A stretch of DNA of 17,230 bases from Chloroflexi bacterium UBA6265 (GTDB lineage: Bacteria > Chloroflexota > Chloroflexia > Thermomicrobiales > UBA6265). The stretch lies in assembly GCA_002440805.1 (NCBI GenBank), contig DJVD01000039.1, positions 12,561 to 29,790 of the forward strand, read 5' to 3'. The notes beneath the pieces were generated by a model, which did not search any database, had not been told where the DNA came from, and saw only the letters and a program-made list of their open reading frames with translations. This document shows positions 1 through 7,998 of the stretch, one piece after another (within the stretch, counting starts at the first letter, position 1; each line of letters begins with the position of its first letter). Both the position numbers and the translations under genes were made by a program.

Positions 1-390
1 ATGGCGATTGATGTAGGTCGCATCGAACAGGTATTGATCAACCTCATCCACAACGCGATTAAATTCACCCCATCGGGCGGCAAGCTCTACCTTCGCGCCT
101 GGCGAGAGAAGAACACCGTCTATGTCTGCCTCAAGGACACTGGTATCGGCATTCCGGAGGACGAGCAATCGCGCTTGTTCGAACGGTTCTACAAGTCGGA
201 CAAGGCACGGCGATCGGAAGGGACGGGCCTCGGTTTGGCGATTGCCCAAAACATCGTGCGTTTGCACGGGGGCAACATTTCGGTAACTAGCAGCCCGGGC
301 GAAGGATCGGAGTTCACATTCTCCTTGCCGATGAAGCGCAAGAAGGCCGCGAAGCGTGCTCGCAAGCACGAACTCAGGGGGCTGGTTTAG
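1..390 (+). CDS. Sensor histidine kinase, C-terminal ATPase domain (5' partial)
   Basis: This is the last 129 residues of a two-component sensor kinase; the gene begins before the window, so the ATG at position 1 is probably an internal Met. The HATPase_c domain is complete: N box at residues 11-25 (QVLINLIHNAIKFTP), G1 box DTGIGIP at 46-52, F box around F60-F63, and G2 box GTGLGLA at 74-80. The closing part (GGNISVTSSPGEGSEFTFSLP) is typical of PhoR/WalK-like kinases. A very basic tail (residues 111-129, rich in Lys and Arg) follows the domain. Sensor and dimerisation domains are outside the window, so the signal is unknown. Its 3' end overlaps the convergent MFS gene by 17 bases. Confidence 0.95.
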   Translation: MAIDVGRIEQVLINLIHNAIKFTPSGGKLYLRAWREKNTVYVCLKDTGIGIPEDEQSRLFERFYKSDKARRSEGTGLGLAIAQNIVRLHGGNISVTSSPGEGSEFTFSLPMKRKKAAKRARKHELRGLV

Positions 391-1624
391 CCGCGGTGAC
401 ACGCGCCTGGCGATGGTGCGATTCGGGCGCGAGTAATGCAAACAGGATGGTAGTGCACAAAATGAGTCCCGCTGTCACCAGCAGTGCGGTGCGTACGCCC
501 CAAACATCAGACATCAGCCCAATGGCCAACGGGCCGGCCACATATCCAACATCCATCAAAGCCCGGTATAAGCCCATTGCGGCGGCATTCATCCCGTAAG
601 GGGCCATGTCGGCAGCGTACGCAGCCGGCGCTCCGCCAGAGAATCCCCCCGCGCACGACCAGATGAAACATGCGATCAGGAACGAGCGGAAATCAGTGGC
701 CCAGTAGAAGAAGAGAAATCCGATTCCGGAAAACAGCGTGGCTGGCACCAGCACCGGCTTGCGGCCGATGGTATCAACCAGCACACCGCTGGGCCAGACG
801 AAGAGCAGGCTGACGATGCTGATCATGCCCAGTCCAAACCCGATCTGGGTTGGATTCAGTCCGAGATCGTTCTCTGCCATGAGCGGGATCACATTGAATA
901 ATCCACCCGTACGCGCAAATGCCGCTGTCAAGCCGATGAGGCTAATGAGCAGGAGCCCGCGACTGCGCACAAGCACATGCAATTGCTGGCGAAAGTTCAG
1001 CGGATCGGAGTTTGCTTCCGCCAACGATGCATTGTTGGCGTAACCGCGTGTTTCTGGCATGAACGTCAGGGCGATCGCGGTTACAAGCGCAGCCAGTGCT
1101 GCTGATGCCCAAAACGGTGAGGCGATGCCGTAATTGGTAGCCAGCCATCCGCCGGGAATTGCACCGAGCCCGGCGGTCATCAGGAATACGCCCTGGTAGA
1201 CACCCATCAACCGGCCGCGATTCTCCGGTTTGGCGATGTCGGCCAGCACGATTTGTCCGCCAGTGAGCACAAATGCCGCGCCACCACCGCCCACAAATCG
1301 GGCGGTGAGGAACAGCTCGTAGTTCGGGGCCAGCGCGCAGCCTATCGAACTGATGGCGGTGAGCGAACCACCAATGGCGAGCGCCTGTTTGCGGCCTAAT
1401 CGTTCCGCTGCATTACCGGCCGGGATATTCAGGATCAAACGGGCCAGGCCATAGATGGCAAACGTGAAACCAATGGCAGTCATGCTGACGCCAAAGCTTT
1501 CGGCATATTGGGCAATCACGGGGGTATTGGCACTGAACGAAAGCTGGTTCGCCGAAATCAACACACACATCCACAGCAGCACATTCCGGGTAAATGGATC
1601 CAGCGGTATGCTGCTACGTTTCAT
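374..1624 (-). CDS. MFS transporter, probable DHA1-like efflux permease
   Basis: This 416-residue membrane protein has about 12 hydrophobic segments, the usual size for the major facilitator superfamily. Motif A, the loop between helices 2 and 3, is visible at residues 70-79 (GNAAERLGRK), with its second-half counterpart at 284-289 (DTIGRK). A Gly/Pro-rich stretch at 151-161 (AGLGAIPGGWL) resembles motif C of drug/H+ antiporters. A GPLAIGLMSD segment at 364-373 is also family-like. The start is firm: AGGAGG (plus-strand 1631-1636) lies 6 bases before the ATG. The substrate cannot be told; drug or metabolite export is inferred from family. It is divergent from the kinase operon, with 99 bases between starts, and its stop codon lies inside the end of the histidine kinase gene. 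Confidence 0.9.
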   Translation of the reverse strand: MKRSSIPLDPFTRNVLLWMCVLISANQLSFSANTPVIAQYAESFGVSMTAIGFTFAIYGLARLILNIPAGNAAERLGRKQALAIGGSLTAISSIGCALAPNYELFLTARFVGGGGAAFVLTGGQIVLADIAKPENRGRLMGVYQGVFLMTAGLGAIPGGWLATNYGIASPFWASAALAALVTAIALTFMPETRGYANNASLAEANSDPLNFRQQLHVLVRSRGLLLISLIGLTAAFARTGGLFNVIPLMAENDLGLNPTQIGFGLGMISIVSLLFVWPSGVLVDTIGRKPVLVPATLFSGIGFLFFYWATDFRSFLIACFIWSCAGGFSGGAPAAYAADMAPYGMNAAAMGLYRALMDVGYVAGPLAIGLMSDVWGVRTALLVTAGLILCTTILFALLAPESHHRQARVTAAKPAP

Positions 1625-1723
1625 TCGGTTCCTCCTGCGTCAGCATCGCAGAGCTACCGAACCGGCGCAACCGTACTATCATGAACGGAGATTTGTCGCG
1701 CTTTTGTCAGCAGGATCAACTAC

Positions 1724-3139
1724 GTGCCCCAGGCTCCCAATAACAACCAGCCTCGTATTTTTGCCGAGCGGTACCGCGTGGATGCGCCCATCGGTGAAGG
1801 TGCGCACGCCACCACCTGGCGAGGTTGGGACCTGCGGCTCGATCGGCCAGTGGCGATCAAGTTGCTTCACGGCCACCTCGCCAGCGATAACGTGTTCGTG
1901 GAGCGCTTCCGATCCGAGGCCCGTGTGGCTGCGTCGGTGCGGCAGGCGAATGTCGTGGACGTCTACGATTTTGGCCAGCAAGATGGCACGCTCTACATCG
2001 TGATGCAGTACATCGATGGCGAGGATTTGAAATCGCTCATTCAGCACTCCGCACCCTTGCCCGTACGCGATGTGCGCAGCATCATCGGCAATGTGCTCGA
2101 TGGCCTGCAGGCAATCCATGCGGCCGGCATTGTTCACCGCGATATCAAGCCGCAGAACGTATTGATCGGGAAGGATGGCATTGCCCGCGTTACCGATTTC
2201 GGTGTGGCCGATGTGCAGAGCACATCTGGCTTGACCGGCGAGGGCCTCACGATCGGCACCGTGGACTACATGGCGCCGGAGCAGGCTCAGGGGCTGCCAT
2301 TGACGCCGGCTGCCGATTTGTACGCCACGGGTGTGATGCTGTACGAGATGCTTACCGGCACTTTGCCATTTGTCGGCAGCTCCAGCCGGGAAACCATGTT
2401 GCAGCATATCAATGGCCAGTTGATTCCGCCGAGTACGCGGCTGCCAGAACGCGGCCTCACGCCAGCAATCGATTCCGTCATTGCCCAGAGCCTCGCAAAA
2501 ATACCAGCACGCCGCTTCGGCAGCGCCCGGGCGATGAAACAGGCAGTAGGACAGGCCCTCTCCGCTGCGGCCACGAATGGCTCGTCGCAAACAACCACCT
2601 TAATCCAGGCCCAGCCGGGCATGGCACCTCCTATGCCTCCACCGGCCTACGCTCAAGCCACCCCATACGATCAAGACGCGGGAGCTGGCCTCAATGGTGC
2701 CTTCAAGACGTTGGTGGCATTGCTGTTGATTGGTGCGCTGGGAGTAGTGTTCTGGGGTGCGACCCAGATGCTGGATGGTGACGGGTTCAACCTGGGGATG
2801 CCCTCGATCTTTCGATCGCAAGATAGTGATGTGACGCCAACGCCGGAGGTTGCCCCAACCGATGCACCGGCTGTAGCCCCAACGGAAGTTCCGATTGAGC
2901 CATCGACTGTTCAACCCACCGAGCTGCCGATCGAAGTCCCAACCGAGACTGAAGTTCCGACTGCACTACCAACGAACCCGCCGGTGGAGGCGCCTACCGA
3001 GGCCCCTCCTGCCCAAGGCAATCCTACGGATGCGCCGGCAGTGATTGAACCAATCGAGCCCAATCCCACCAATACCGCGCCAACTGAAGAACCCGTTATC
3101 GATCCTGCCGGATATGATGGCCAAAACGCACTGTTGTAG
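1724..3139 (+). CDS. Membrane-anchored Ser/Thr protein kinase (PknB/Hanks type)
   Basis: The 471-residue protein has a complete Hanks-type kinase domain at about residues 17-275: glycine loop GEGAHATTW (24-32), ATP Lys46 in VAIK, Glu65 of helix C, catalytic loop HRDIKPQN (138-145), DFG (158-160) and APE (184-186). A linker, one membrane helix (about 328-349) and a roughly 120-residue outer tail built of Pro-Thr-Glu-Val-like units follow. There is no PASTA or other recognisable sensor domain, so the tail may act as a stalk or wall-spanning segment. The start is GTG; only a weak AGGA precedes it. A TACTAT box at 1674-1679 could be a -10 element, but no good -35 is seen. It is the first gene of a compact run ending with the lipid kinase. 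Targets are unknown. Confidence 0.93.
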   Translation: MPQAPNNNQPRIFAERYRVDAPIGEGAHATTWRGWDLRLDRPVAIKLLHGHLASDNVFVERFRSEARVAASVRQANVVDVYDFGQQDGTLYIVMQYIDGEDLKSLIQHSAPLPVRDVRSIIGNVLDGLQAIHAAGIVHRDIKPQNVLIGKDGIARVTDFGVADVQSTSGLTGEGLTIGTVDYMAPEQAQGLPLTPAADLYATGVMLYEMLTGTLPFVGSSSRETMLQHINGQLIPPSTRLPERGLTPAIDSVIAQSLAKIPARRFGSARAMKQAVGQALSAAATNGSSQTTTLIQAQPGMAPPMPPPAYAQATPYDQDAGAGLNGAFKTLVALLLIGALGVVFWGATQMLDGDGFNLGMPSIFRSQDSDVTPTPEVAPTDAPAVAPTEVPIEPSTVQPTELPIEVPTETEVPTALPTNPPVEAPTEAPPAQGNPTDAPAVIEPIEPNPTNTAPTEEPVIDPAGYDGQNALL

Positions 3140-3150
3140 AAAGCACACGC

Positions 3151-4203
3151 ATGAACTTTTCCACCTCCGCAACCGATGGATTTATCGATCTCCGCTCCGA
3201 TACGGTCACCCGTCCCACGCCAGCAATGCGGGCGGCAATGGCCGAGGCAGTAGTGGGGGATGACCAAAATGGCGAAGACCCCACAGTGAACGAACTCGAG
3301 CGACGTAGTGCCGAGCTCATGGGGAAAGATGCCGCCGTGTTCATGCCGAGTGGGATTATGGGCAATCTTTCCAGCATGTTGGCGCATTGTGGTCGGGGCG
3401 ACGAGATCATCGTTGGCGATCAAAGCCACATCGTCTGGTACGAGGCATCCGGTGCTGCTGCGGTCGGGGGGATCACGCCACGTACCGTCCCCACCAGTAG
3501 CGATGGCACCCTGCCGCTCGACCTTGTTGAGGCAATGATCAATCCGCGTTTCCCCGGGTCTTCCGCTACCGCGGCCATCGCCATCGAGAACACACACAAT
3601 CGCTGTGGTGGCACAGTGCTATCACTTGATTACCTGGCGGAGCTGAAGGCAGTTGCCAACAACCACGGTCTGCCCGTGCATATGGATGGGGCCCGGATAT
3701 TCAATGCGGCCGCGTATCTCGGAGTTCCTGCCAGTGCAATCGCGGCCCATGCCACCTCGGTGCAGTTTTGCTTTTCCAAGGGATTGGCGGCACCAGTCGG
3801 TTCGATGGTGGTCGGTGATGCAGCCTTTATCGAGAGCGTGCGTTACCAGCGCAAGTTGCTCGGCGGTGCTATGCGTCAGTCCGGTGTGCTGGCCGCACCG
3901 GCGCTGGTTGGCCTGAACGAAATGGTCGATCGCCTGCCGGAGGATCATATCCGCGCACGTGTGATTGCCGAGACGATTGCCGAATATCCGGCCTATACCA
4001 TCAACCTCGATACGGTGCAGACCAACCTCGTCATCTTCAAAACGATCCGCAACCAGGAAGAGGTGATCGCTGCGCTGAAAGAACGCAATGTGCTCGCCTC
4101 AAATATGGGGTCTCGCGGGATCCGGATGGTGACTCATTACGAAATTACGGATATGCATATCGAGCAGGTTGTCTCCGCGCTGAAGGATATCGCGCATGCA
4201 TGA
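3151..4203 (+). CDS. ltaE: Low-specificity L-threonine aldolase (PLP, beta-eliminating lyase fold)
   Basis: This fold-type I PLP enzyme cleaves L-threonine or L-allo-threonine to glycine and acetaldehyde in the cytoplasm. Its 350 residues match the usual family length. The N-terminal signature IDLRSDTVTRPTPAMR (12-27) and GDDQNGEDPTVNELE (36-50) are typical. VHMDGAR (176-182) holds the Asp that binds the PLP ring nitrogen, and SKGLAAPVGS (209-218) holds the Schiff-base Lys210. IENTHNRCGGTV (145-156) also fits. The gene starts 11 bases after the kinase stop, with only a weak purine-rich ribosome site, and overlaps coaBC by 8 bases, so co-transcription and coupled translation are likely. Related aldolases such as phenylserine or D-threonine types cannot be fully excluded from sequence alone. 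Confidence 0.93.
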   Translation: MNFSTSATDGFIDLRSDTVTRPTPAMRAAMAEAVVGDDQNGEDPTVNELERRSAELMGKDAAVFMPSGIMGNLSSMLAHCGRGDEIIVGDQSHIVWYEASGAAAVGGITPRTVPTSSDGTLPLDLVEAMINPRFPGSSATAAIAIENTHNRCGGTVLSLDYLAELKAVANNHGLPVHMDGARIFNAAAYLGVPASAIAAHATSVQFCFSKGLAAPVGSMVVGDAAFIESVRYQRKLLGGAMRQSGVLAAPALVGLNEMVDRLPEDHIRARVIAETIAEYPAYTINLDTVQTNLVIFKTIRNQEEVIAALKERNVLASNMGSRGIRMVTHYEITDMHIEQVVSALKDIAHA

Positions 4204-5407
4204 ACCCCTGACTGGCAAACGAATCATCCTTGGGGTTACCGGGGGTATCGCTGCATACAAGGCAGCCGACCTCACCAGCAAGCTTGTGCAGCTTGGTGCC
4301 GATGTCCATGTGGTGATGTCCGATGCGGCCAGGGAGTTTATGCAGCCGCTCACGTTCCAGGCCCTCACCCGTAATCCTGTCTACTCTTCGGTGTTCGAGG
4401 GATGGGAGGGCGATGACGCCGGGCATGTCACGCTGGCTGCTACCGCCGATGTTGTTATCATCGCGCCCGCTACGGCCAATACCATCGCGAGGATGGCATA
4501 TGGCCTTGCAGACGATATGCTCGGGGCAGTTCTCCTGGCCACGACGGCCCCGCTCCTCATAGCACCCGCAATGGAGCATCACATGTGGCACCATTCCGCC
4601 ACGCAGGCCAACCTGGCCACGATGGTCGAACGCGGTGCCCACATTATCGAACCGGAGGCCGGCAGGCTTGCCTCCGGTGCACACGGCGATGGCCGGTTGG
4701 CAAACGTCGATCGCATCCTCGTGGAGGTCCGCAGAATTATCGGGGCAGGGGGGCCGCTCAGCGGTAACAGGGTGGTCATCACCGCGGGTGGTACCCACGA
4801 GGCGATTGATCCGGTGCGATTTATCGGCAACGGCTCCAGCGGCACCATGGGGATAGCCCTGGCGTTGGCCGCAATTGATGCCGGCGCTATCGTCCACCTC
4901 ATCCTCGGGCCAACGGTCACAATCGAGCCCGCGGGTGTGAGCGTAGAGCGGGTGACATCTGCCCTGGAGATGCATGCTGCGGTTCATCGAGCCGTCACCG
5001 ATGCCGATGTGCTGATAATGGCGGCAGCCGTAGCCGACTTTCGGCCAGCCTCGGCTGCAACATCCAAGATCAAGAAACAGGATGGGATCGACGTCCAGAC
5101 GATCGATCTGGTGAAAAATCCCGATATTATCGCCTCGGTGAACACCGACGGGCTGATTAAGGTCGGCTTTGCCGCGGAAACCGACGATCTCATCCAGAAT
5201 GCGCAAACCAAGCTGGCCAGCAAGGGGCTGGACCTGATGATCGCTAACGATGCGGTTGCCACCATCGGCTCGCAGGTGTCCCGGGCCACAATCATTTCCA
5301 GGGGGTCACGGCCACCCGAGCAGTTGGCGGAAATGGGGAAGGACGCCCTCGCCAGCGAGATCATCGCTCGTGTTGCCACCTTGCGCGACACTGGAGAACT
5401 TCGTTGA
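4196..5407 (+). CDS. coaBC: Bifunctional phosphopantothenoylcysteine decarboxylase / phosphopantothenate-cysteine ligase
   Basis: CoaBC makes 4'-phosphopantetheine in coenzyme A synthesis: the C-terminal part joins phosphopantothenate to cysteine and the N-terminal FMN part decarboxylates the product. The 403-residue length is normal. The CoaC half (about 1-180) shows the flavoprotein start GVTGGIAAYKA (13-23), catalytic His77 (AGHVTL) and APATAN (90-95). The CoaB half (about 190-403) shows ITAGGTHEAIDPVRFIGN (195-212) and the KIKK motif (291-294). Two CoaC positions differ from the classical enzyme: PAMN is PAME (124-127), and the flap Cys position reads Ser160 in GRLASG. The ATG has GAAGGA 8 bases upstream (4182-4187) and overlaps the threonine aldolase gene by 8 bases. 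Confidence 0.95.
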   Translation: MHEPLTGKRIILGVTGGIAAYKAADLTSKLVQLGADVHVVMSDAAREFMQPLTFQALTRNPVYSSVFEGWEGDDAGHVTLAATADVVIIAPATANTIARMAYGLADDMLGAVLLATTAPLLIAPAMEHHMWHHSATQANLATMVERGAHIIEPEAGRLASGAHGDGRLANVDRILVEVRRIIGAGGPLSGNRVVITAGGTHEAIDPVRFIGNGSSGTMGIALALAAIDAGAIVHLILGPTVTIEPAGVSVERVTSALEMHAAVHRAVTDADVLIMAAAVADFRPASAATSKIKKQDGIDVQTIDLVKNPDIIASVNTDGLIKVGFAAETDDLIQNAQTKLASKGLDLMIANDAVATIGSQVSRATIISRGSRPPEQLAEMGKDALASEIIARVATLRDTGELR

Positions 5408-5721
5408 TCCAGCACCCGCAACAGCGTCGGCGAGTGGCTGAAGCGCGCAACAAGGTTGCACTGGAAGTGATGTTGGTGGTCTACGCGGTGGGTGCAACCA
5501 TCGTCGTCGTGCGGACAATCATTCTCTTGCTTGGGGTCACCGATCGGGTCTGGATTGGCCGCATCGTCTTCGGATCAACAGCCCTGTTTACCGACGCCCT
5601 GGCACGGGTGCCTGGTTTCGGCCATCAGTTGCTCGGTCCTTTCACAATGGTGGACTTACTGATGCAGGCTATTGTCATCCTGTTTCCGTTAGGGCTGATG
5701 GCTACATCGCCGCGGCCATAA
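5404..5721 (+). CDS. Small two-helix membrane protein, YggT-like
   Basis: The 105-residue protein has a basic N-terminus followed by two hydrophobic stretches (about 20-44 and 83-101). The intervening segment (about 60-82: ALFTDALARVPGFGH, then GPFTMVD) resembles the region between the helices in YggT-family proteins; I assign that family with moderate confidence. YggT proteins are small integral membrane proteins of poorly defined role, often linked to cell division or envelope genes. The start is TTG: it overlaps the coaBC stop as TTGA, and GGAG lies 7 bases upstream (5393-5396), which supports this otherwise unusual choice. It belongs to the same operon as coaBC. Confidence 0.75.
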   Translation: MIQHPQQRRRVAEARNKVALEVMLVVYAVGATIVVVRTIILLLGVTDRVWIGRIVFGSTALFTDALARVPGFGHQLLGPFTMVDLLMQAIVILFPLGLMATSPRP

Positions 5722-5741
5722 CGCAAGCTCCTGTGCTTGCG
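5722..5741 (+). other. Short hairpin after the YggT-like gene
   Basis: CGCAAGC at 5722-5728 and GCTTGCG at 5735-5741 form a perfect 7-bp stem with a 6-base loop, immediately after the stop codon. No T-run follows, so it is not a standard intrinsic terminator. It may protect the 3' end of the upstream message or reduce read-through into the next small gene. A TACAAT sequence at 5744-5749 is -10-like but lacks a good -35. Confidence 0.4.
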
Positions 5742-5791
5742 GCTACAATCAGAAGGTATCCGGTAGTAATGGCAACCTGAGGAGCAAAACG

Positions 5792-5905
5792 ATGATCAAG
5801 AATGTCGCACGCGGAATTTTGGGGTTAATTCTCACCGCCGCCGCTACGTGGCTCGCCAACGAGCTCGTGGATCGTATTTTCGGGCCTGATGAAGAAGTCG
5901 CCTAG
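5792..5905 (+). CDS. Hidden 37-residue membrane peptide
   Basis: This small open reading frame encodes 37 residues, beginning MIKNVARGILGLILTAAATW and ending in the acidic sequence DRIFGPDEEVA. It starts with ATG preceded by GAGGAG (5779-5784) at a 7-base spacing, one of the strongest ribosome sites in the window. The peptide has a basic N-terminus, a hydrophobic or amphipathic stretch (residues 8-21) and an acidic C-terminus, the layout of a single-span or surface-bound small membrane protein. It lies 70 bases after the YggT-like gene and 24 bases before the lipid kinase start, on the same strand, so it is probably co-transcribed. Function unknown; I do not recognise a named family. Support is the ribosome site, spacing and composition, not a domain match. 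Confidence 0.7.
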   Translation: MIKNVARGILGLILTAAATWLANELVDRIFGPDEEVA

Positions 5906-5929
5906 CGCCTGTAGCCGGGGGCTTTGACC

Positions 5930-6868
5930 ATGACTGAACATCAGTGGAAACGCCGGTACGTCAATGGCGATACTGTGGTGGTGCTGATCAATCCCAATAC
6001 CCGCACGGACCATATGCAGATCCGCGCTGCCCTTGGGCAGTGGGTTCCCGACGGCGTGAATCTTCGTATTCACGAAACTCGGAAAGATATTTCCACTGAG
6101 GAACTCGCCAGGAGTGTGACGGCCGATGCCGATGGTGTCATCGCCTGCGGTGGTGACGGTACGGTATCCGAGGTAGCTGCCGCGCTCGATGGCCGCAAGA
6201 TTCCGCTGGGCATTATTCCGGCAGGATCCACCAACATCATCTCGCAGGAGTTGGGCATTCCTTCCGGCATTTCTTCAGCAGCAGCGTTGGCTTTGGGGCC
6301 CTTTGATATCCACGAAATGGATGTGGGCACCTGCAACGATCGGTACTTCCTGCACATGGCCGGTACCGGAATTGATAGCAGGATTTTCGACAATACCGAC
6401 GAATCGCTGAAGCGGCGCATCGGCTGGATGGCCTATGTGCCGGCGGCGATGAAGGCCGTATGGGACGGATCAAAGCGATATCGCATCACGATCGACGATG
6501 AAGAGCACTCGGTGCTGTCTCCGCTGGTTCTGATTGCCAATGGATCATCGATTATCAGTTCCTCTTTCAAGATCGATAACTCGATTCGGTCCGATGATGG
6601 TGAGTTGGATGTTGTGATTGTCACCGCTACCAAGGCGCACGAGTTGGCGATGGTAGTGGCCCAGGCTGCCAATCCGCTGGCAGTGTTCCGCGATTCACCA
6701 TACGTCATCCAGCGCAAGGCGCGCACAGTTCGCATCGAAAGCGACAAGCCGCAGCCGATCCAGCTGGATGGTGATGTCTCCACACACACTCCGGCGGTCT
6801 TCGGCGTGCGCCCACGCGCAATAGGTATTGCTGTGCCGGGGAGTCGATCCCGCAAGGTAAATGGCTAG
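5930..6868 (+). CDS. Diacylglycerol/sphingosine-kinase-like lipid kinase (YegS/DgkB type)
   Basis: The 312-residue protein has the DAGK catalytic fold: nucleotide-binding start VVVLINPNT (16-24), the hallmark GGDGT (74-78), and PAGSTNIISQELGIP (97-111), matching the family's P-x-G-[ST]-x-N segment. The C-terminal half has SDDGELDVVIV (221-231) and QLDGD (278-282), where many relatives have LDGE. Members phosphorylate diacylglycerol or other lipids with ATP at the membrane; the actual substrate is not determinable here. I place the start at ATG 5930 rather than the in-frame TTG at 5924, because the GGGGG purine tract (5917-5921) sits 8 bases before the ATG but only 2 before the TTG. It is the last gene before the terminator at 6881-6911. 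Confidence 0.9.
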   Translation: MTEHQWKRRYVNGDTVVVLINPNTRTDHMQIRAALGQWVPDGVNLRIHETRKDISTEELARSVTADADGVIACGGDGTVSEVAAALDGRKIPLGIIPAGSTNIISQELGIPSGISSAAALALGPFDIHEMDVGTCNDRYFLHMAGTGIDSRIFDNTDESLKRRIGWMAYVPAAMKAVWDGSKRYRITIDDEEHSVLSPLVLIANGSSIISSSFKIDNSIRSDDGELDVVIVTATKAHELAMVVAQAANPLAVFRDSPYVIQRKARTVRIESDKPQPIQLDGDVSTHTPAVFGVRPRAIGIAVPGSRSRKVNG

Positions 6869-6880
6869 CAGATAACCAAC

Positions 6881-6911
6881 AAAAATCCCGGTCCATTGGA
6901 CCGGGATTTTT
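6881..6911. terminator. Bidirectional intrinsic terminator
   Basis: A perfect 14-bp stem (arms 6881-6894 and 6898-6911) with a 3-base loop carries A5 on the left and T5 on the right, so each strand ends its hairpin in a T-run. It lies 12 bases after the lipid kinase stop and 28 bases beyond the stop of the convergent RodZ-like gene, and can end both transcripts. Confidence 0.93.
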
Positions 6912-6939
6912 GTTTCTCCCCTTGGTTTATCGAAATTGG

Positions 6940-7764
6940 TTAGTTGCCTTCTGGCACCGGGCATGATCGCGCCGAAGCGCTGAACTGCTGGGTTGGTGTT
7001 TCCATTGGCGATTGTGATGTCTGGCCACAACTATTCATCAGGTACGTAACCGAATTGTCGGCCGTCGTGACAACAAAGTCGGTGCCAACAAACATATCCG
7101 TGCTGCTGCCAGCGCCGAGGACACCATCGAAGACGATTTGGCCATCGACCTGAACCTTCACGGTCGTCTCGGCGGTTGCGGTGACACCGATGCCTGTCCG
7201 GAACAAGTTGGTGTCGGTTTCGGCACCCGCCTGATTGTCACCGCCAGGCTGCGCCACTGGTGCCTCTGTGGCAGGTGGCACGGTGACCTCGGCAGTTGGC
7301 GCTGCCGGAGCCGTCGGGCGAGGTTCGTCGGATGTTTGGGTGGCGGCCAGCGTGGTCGTAATGGCCGTCGGCATGGCGTCCAGTGTGGTTTGGGGTGTGA
7401 GCCAGATACTATATCCCCACGCAAACACAATCGCCGACAGCACCACACCAAACGCAACAATTGCGAAGTTGGGTGCCCACATGCGTGGCATTTCGGTGGG
7501 TGTATGCGTAACCGGGGTTACATCGTGCGCGCTGCCATCGGCTTCGCGGTACATGTCCAGTACCTTGCCTGCATCGAGGCCAAGGTAATCGGCGTATTTA
7601 CGCACGATGCCACGGGAATAGATTTTTGGCGGCAATGCCCCAAAATCCTCATCCTCCAGCGCAGCCAGGTGATGACGATTTATGCGGGTATCGGCCTCTG
7701 CTTCACGCAAGGTAACGTTCTTGTGGGCGCGGGCCTGTCGTAATGTTTCTCCGAAACTGGCCAT
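6940..7764 (-). CDS. RodZ-like helix-turn-helix membrane protein
   Basis: The 274-residue protein has an N-terminal HTH_25-type domain (about 4-72: FGETLRQARAHKNVTLREAE, later ALPPKIYSRGIVRKYADYLGLD), as in RodZ, which links MreB to the envelope in cell-shape control. One membrane helix (about 97-122) follows, then a Thr/Pro/Ala-rich linker (130-180) and a small outer domain (about 185-265) resembling DUF4115. Cys246 and Cys268 in that outer part could form a disulfide. I choose ATG 7764 over upstream alternatives because the HTH domain starts right there and GGAG lies 5 bases upstream; upstream in-frame residues have no family character. The 234 bases between it and the next gene hold a TTGACA (minus strand, 7807-7812) without a convincing -10. 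Exact orthology to rodZ is inferred. Confidence 0.85.
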   Translation of the reverse strand: MASFGETLRQARAHKNVTLREAEADTRINRHHLAALEDEDFGALPPKIYSRGIVRKYADYLGLDAGKVLDMYREADGSAHDVTPVTHTPTEMPRMWAPNFAIVAFGVVLSAIVFAWGYSIWLTPQTTLDAMPTAITTTLAATQTSDEPRPTAPAAPTAEVTVPPATEAPVAQPGGDNQAGAETDTNLFRTGIGVTATAETTVKVQVDGQIVFDGVLGAGSSTDMFVGTDFVVTTADNSVTYLMNSCGQTSQSPMETPTQQFSASARSCPVPEGN

Positions 7765-7998
7765 GGATTCTCCGAAGCTCTGCGCGCGTAGGTGCACGAT
7801 TCCTGGTGTCAAGTTTGGTGAGCAACGGGGCGTGGCGGGATGTTGATGTGGAGGTGTGCAATTTCGGACGATGATGACCCCACGCAACAATGGTTCCAGC
7901 CAACCACTTAATGCTTCCTGAAGTCTACTCCTTTTACCGGGCCGCGGCGATTGAATTGTGCCTCATTGGTCAAAATGAACGTTCGTACAGGTCAAATA

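Noticed and set aside
1679..2590. 303-residue minus-strand frame over the Ser/Thr kinase domain
   Set aside because: Shadow of conserved kinase motifs on the other strand.
4145..5206. 353-residue minus-strand frame over coaBC
   Set aside because: Shadow of the well-conserved coaBC gene, with no recognisable domain or start signal.
7784..7812. TTGACA as a promoter of the RodZ-like gene
   Set aside because: The -35 match is perfect, but the region 15-18 bases downstream (ACGCGC or TACGCG) is a poor -10, so it is not listed as a feature.
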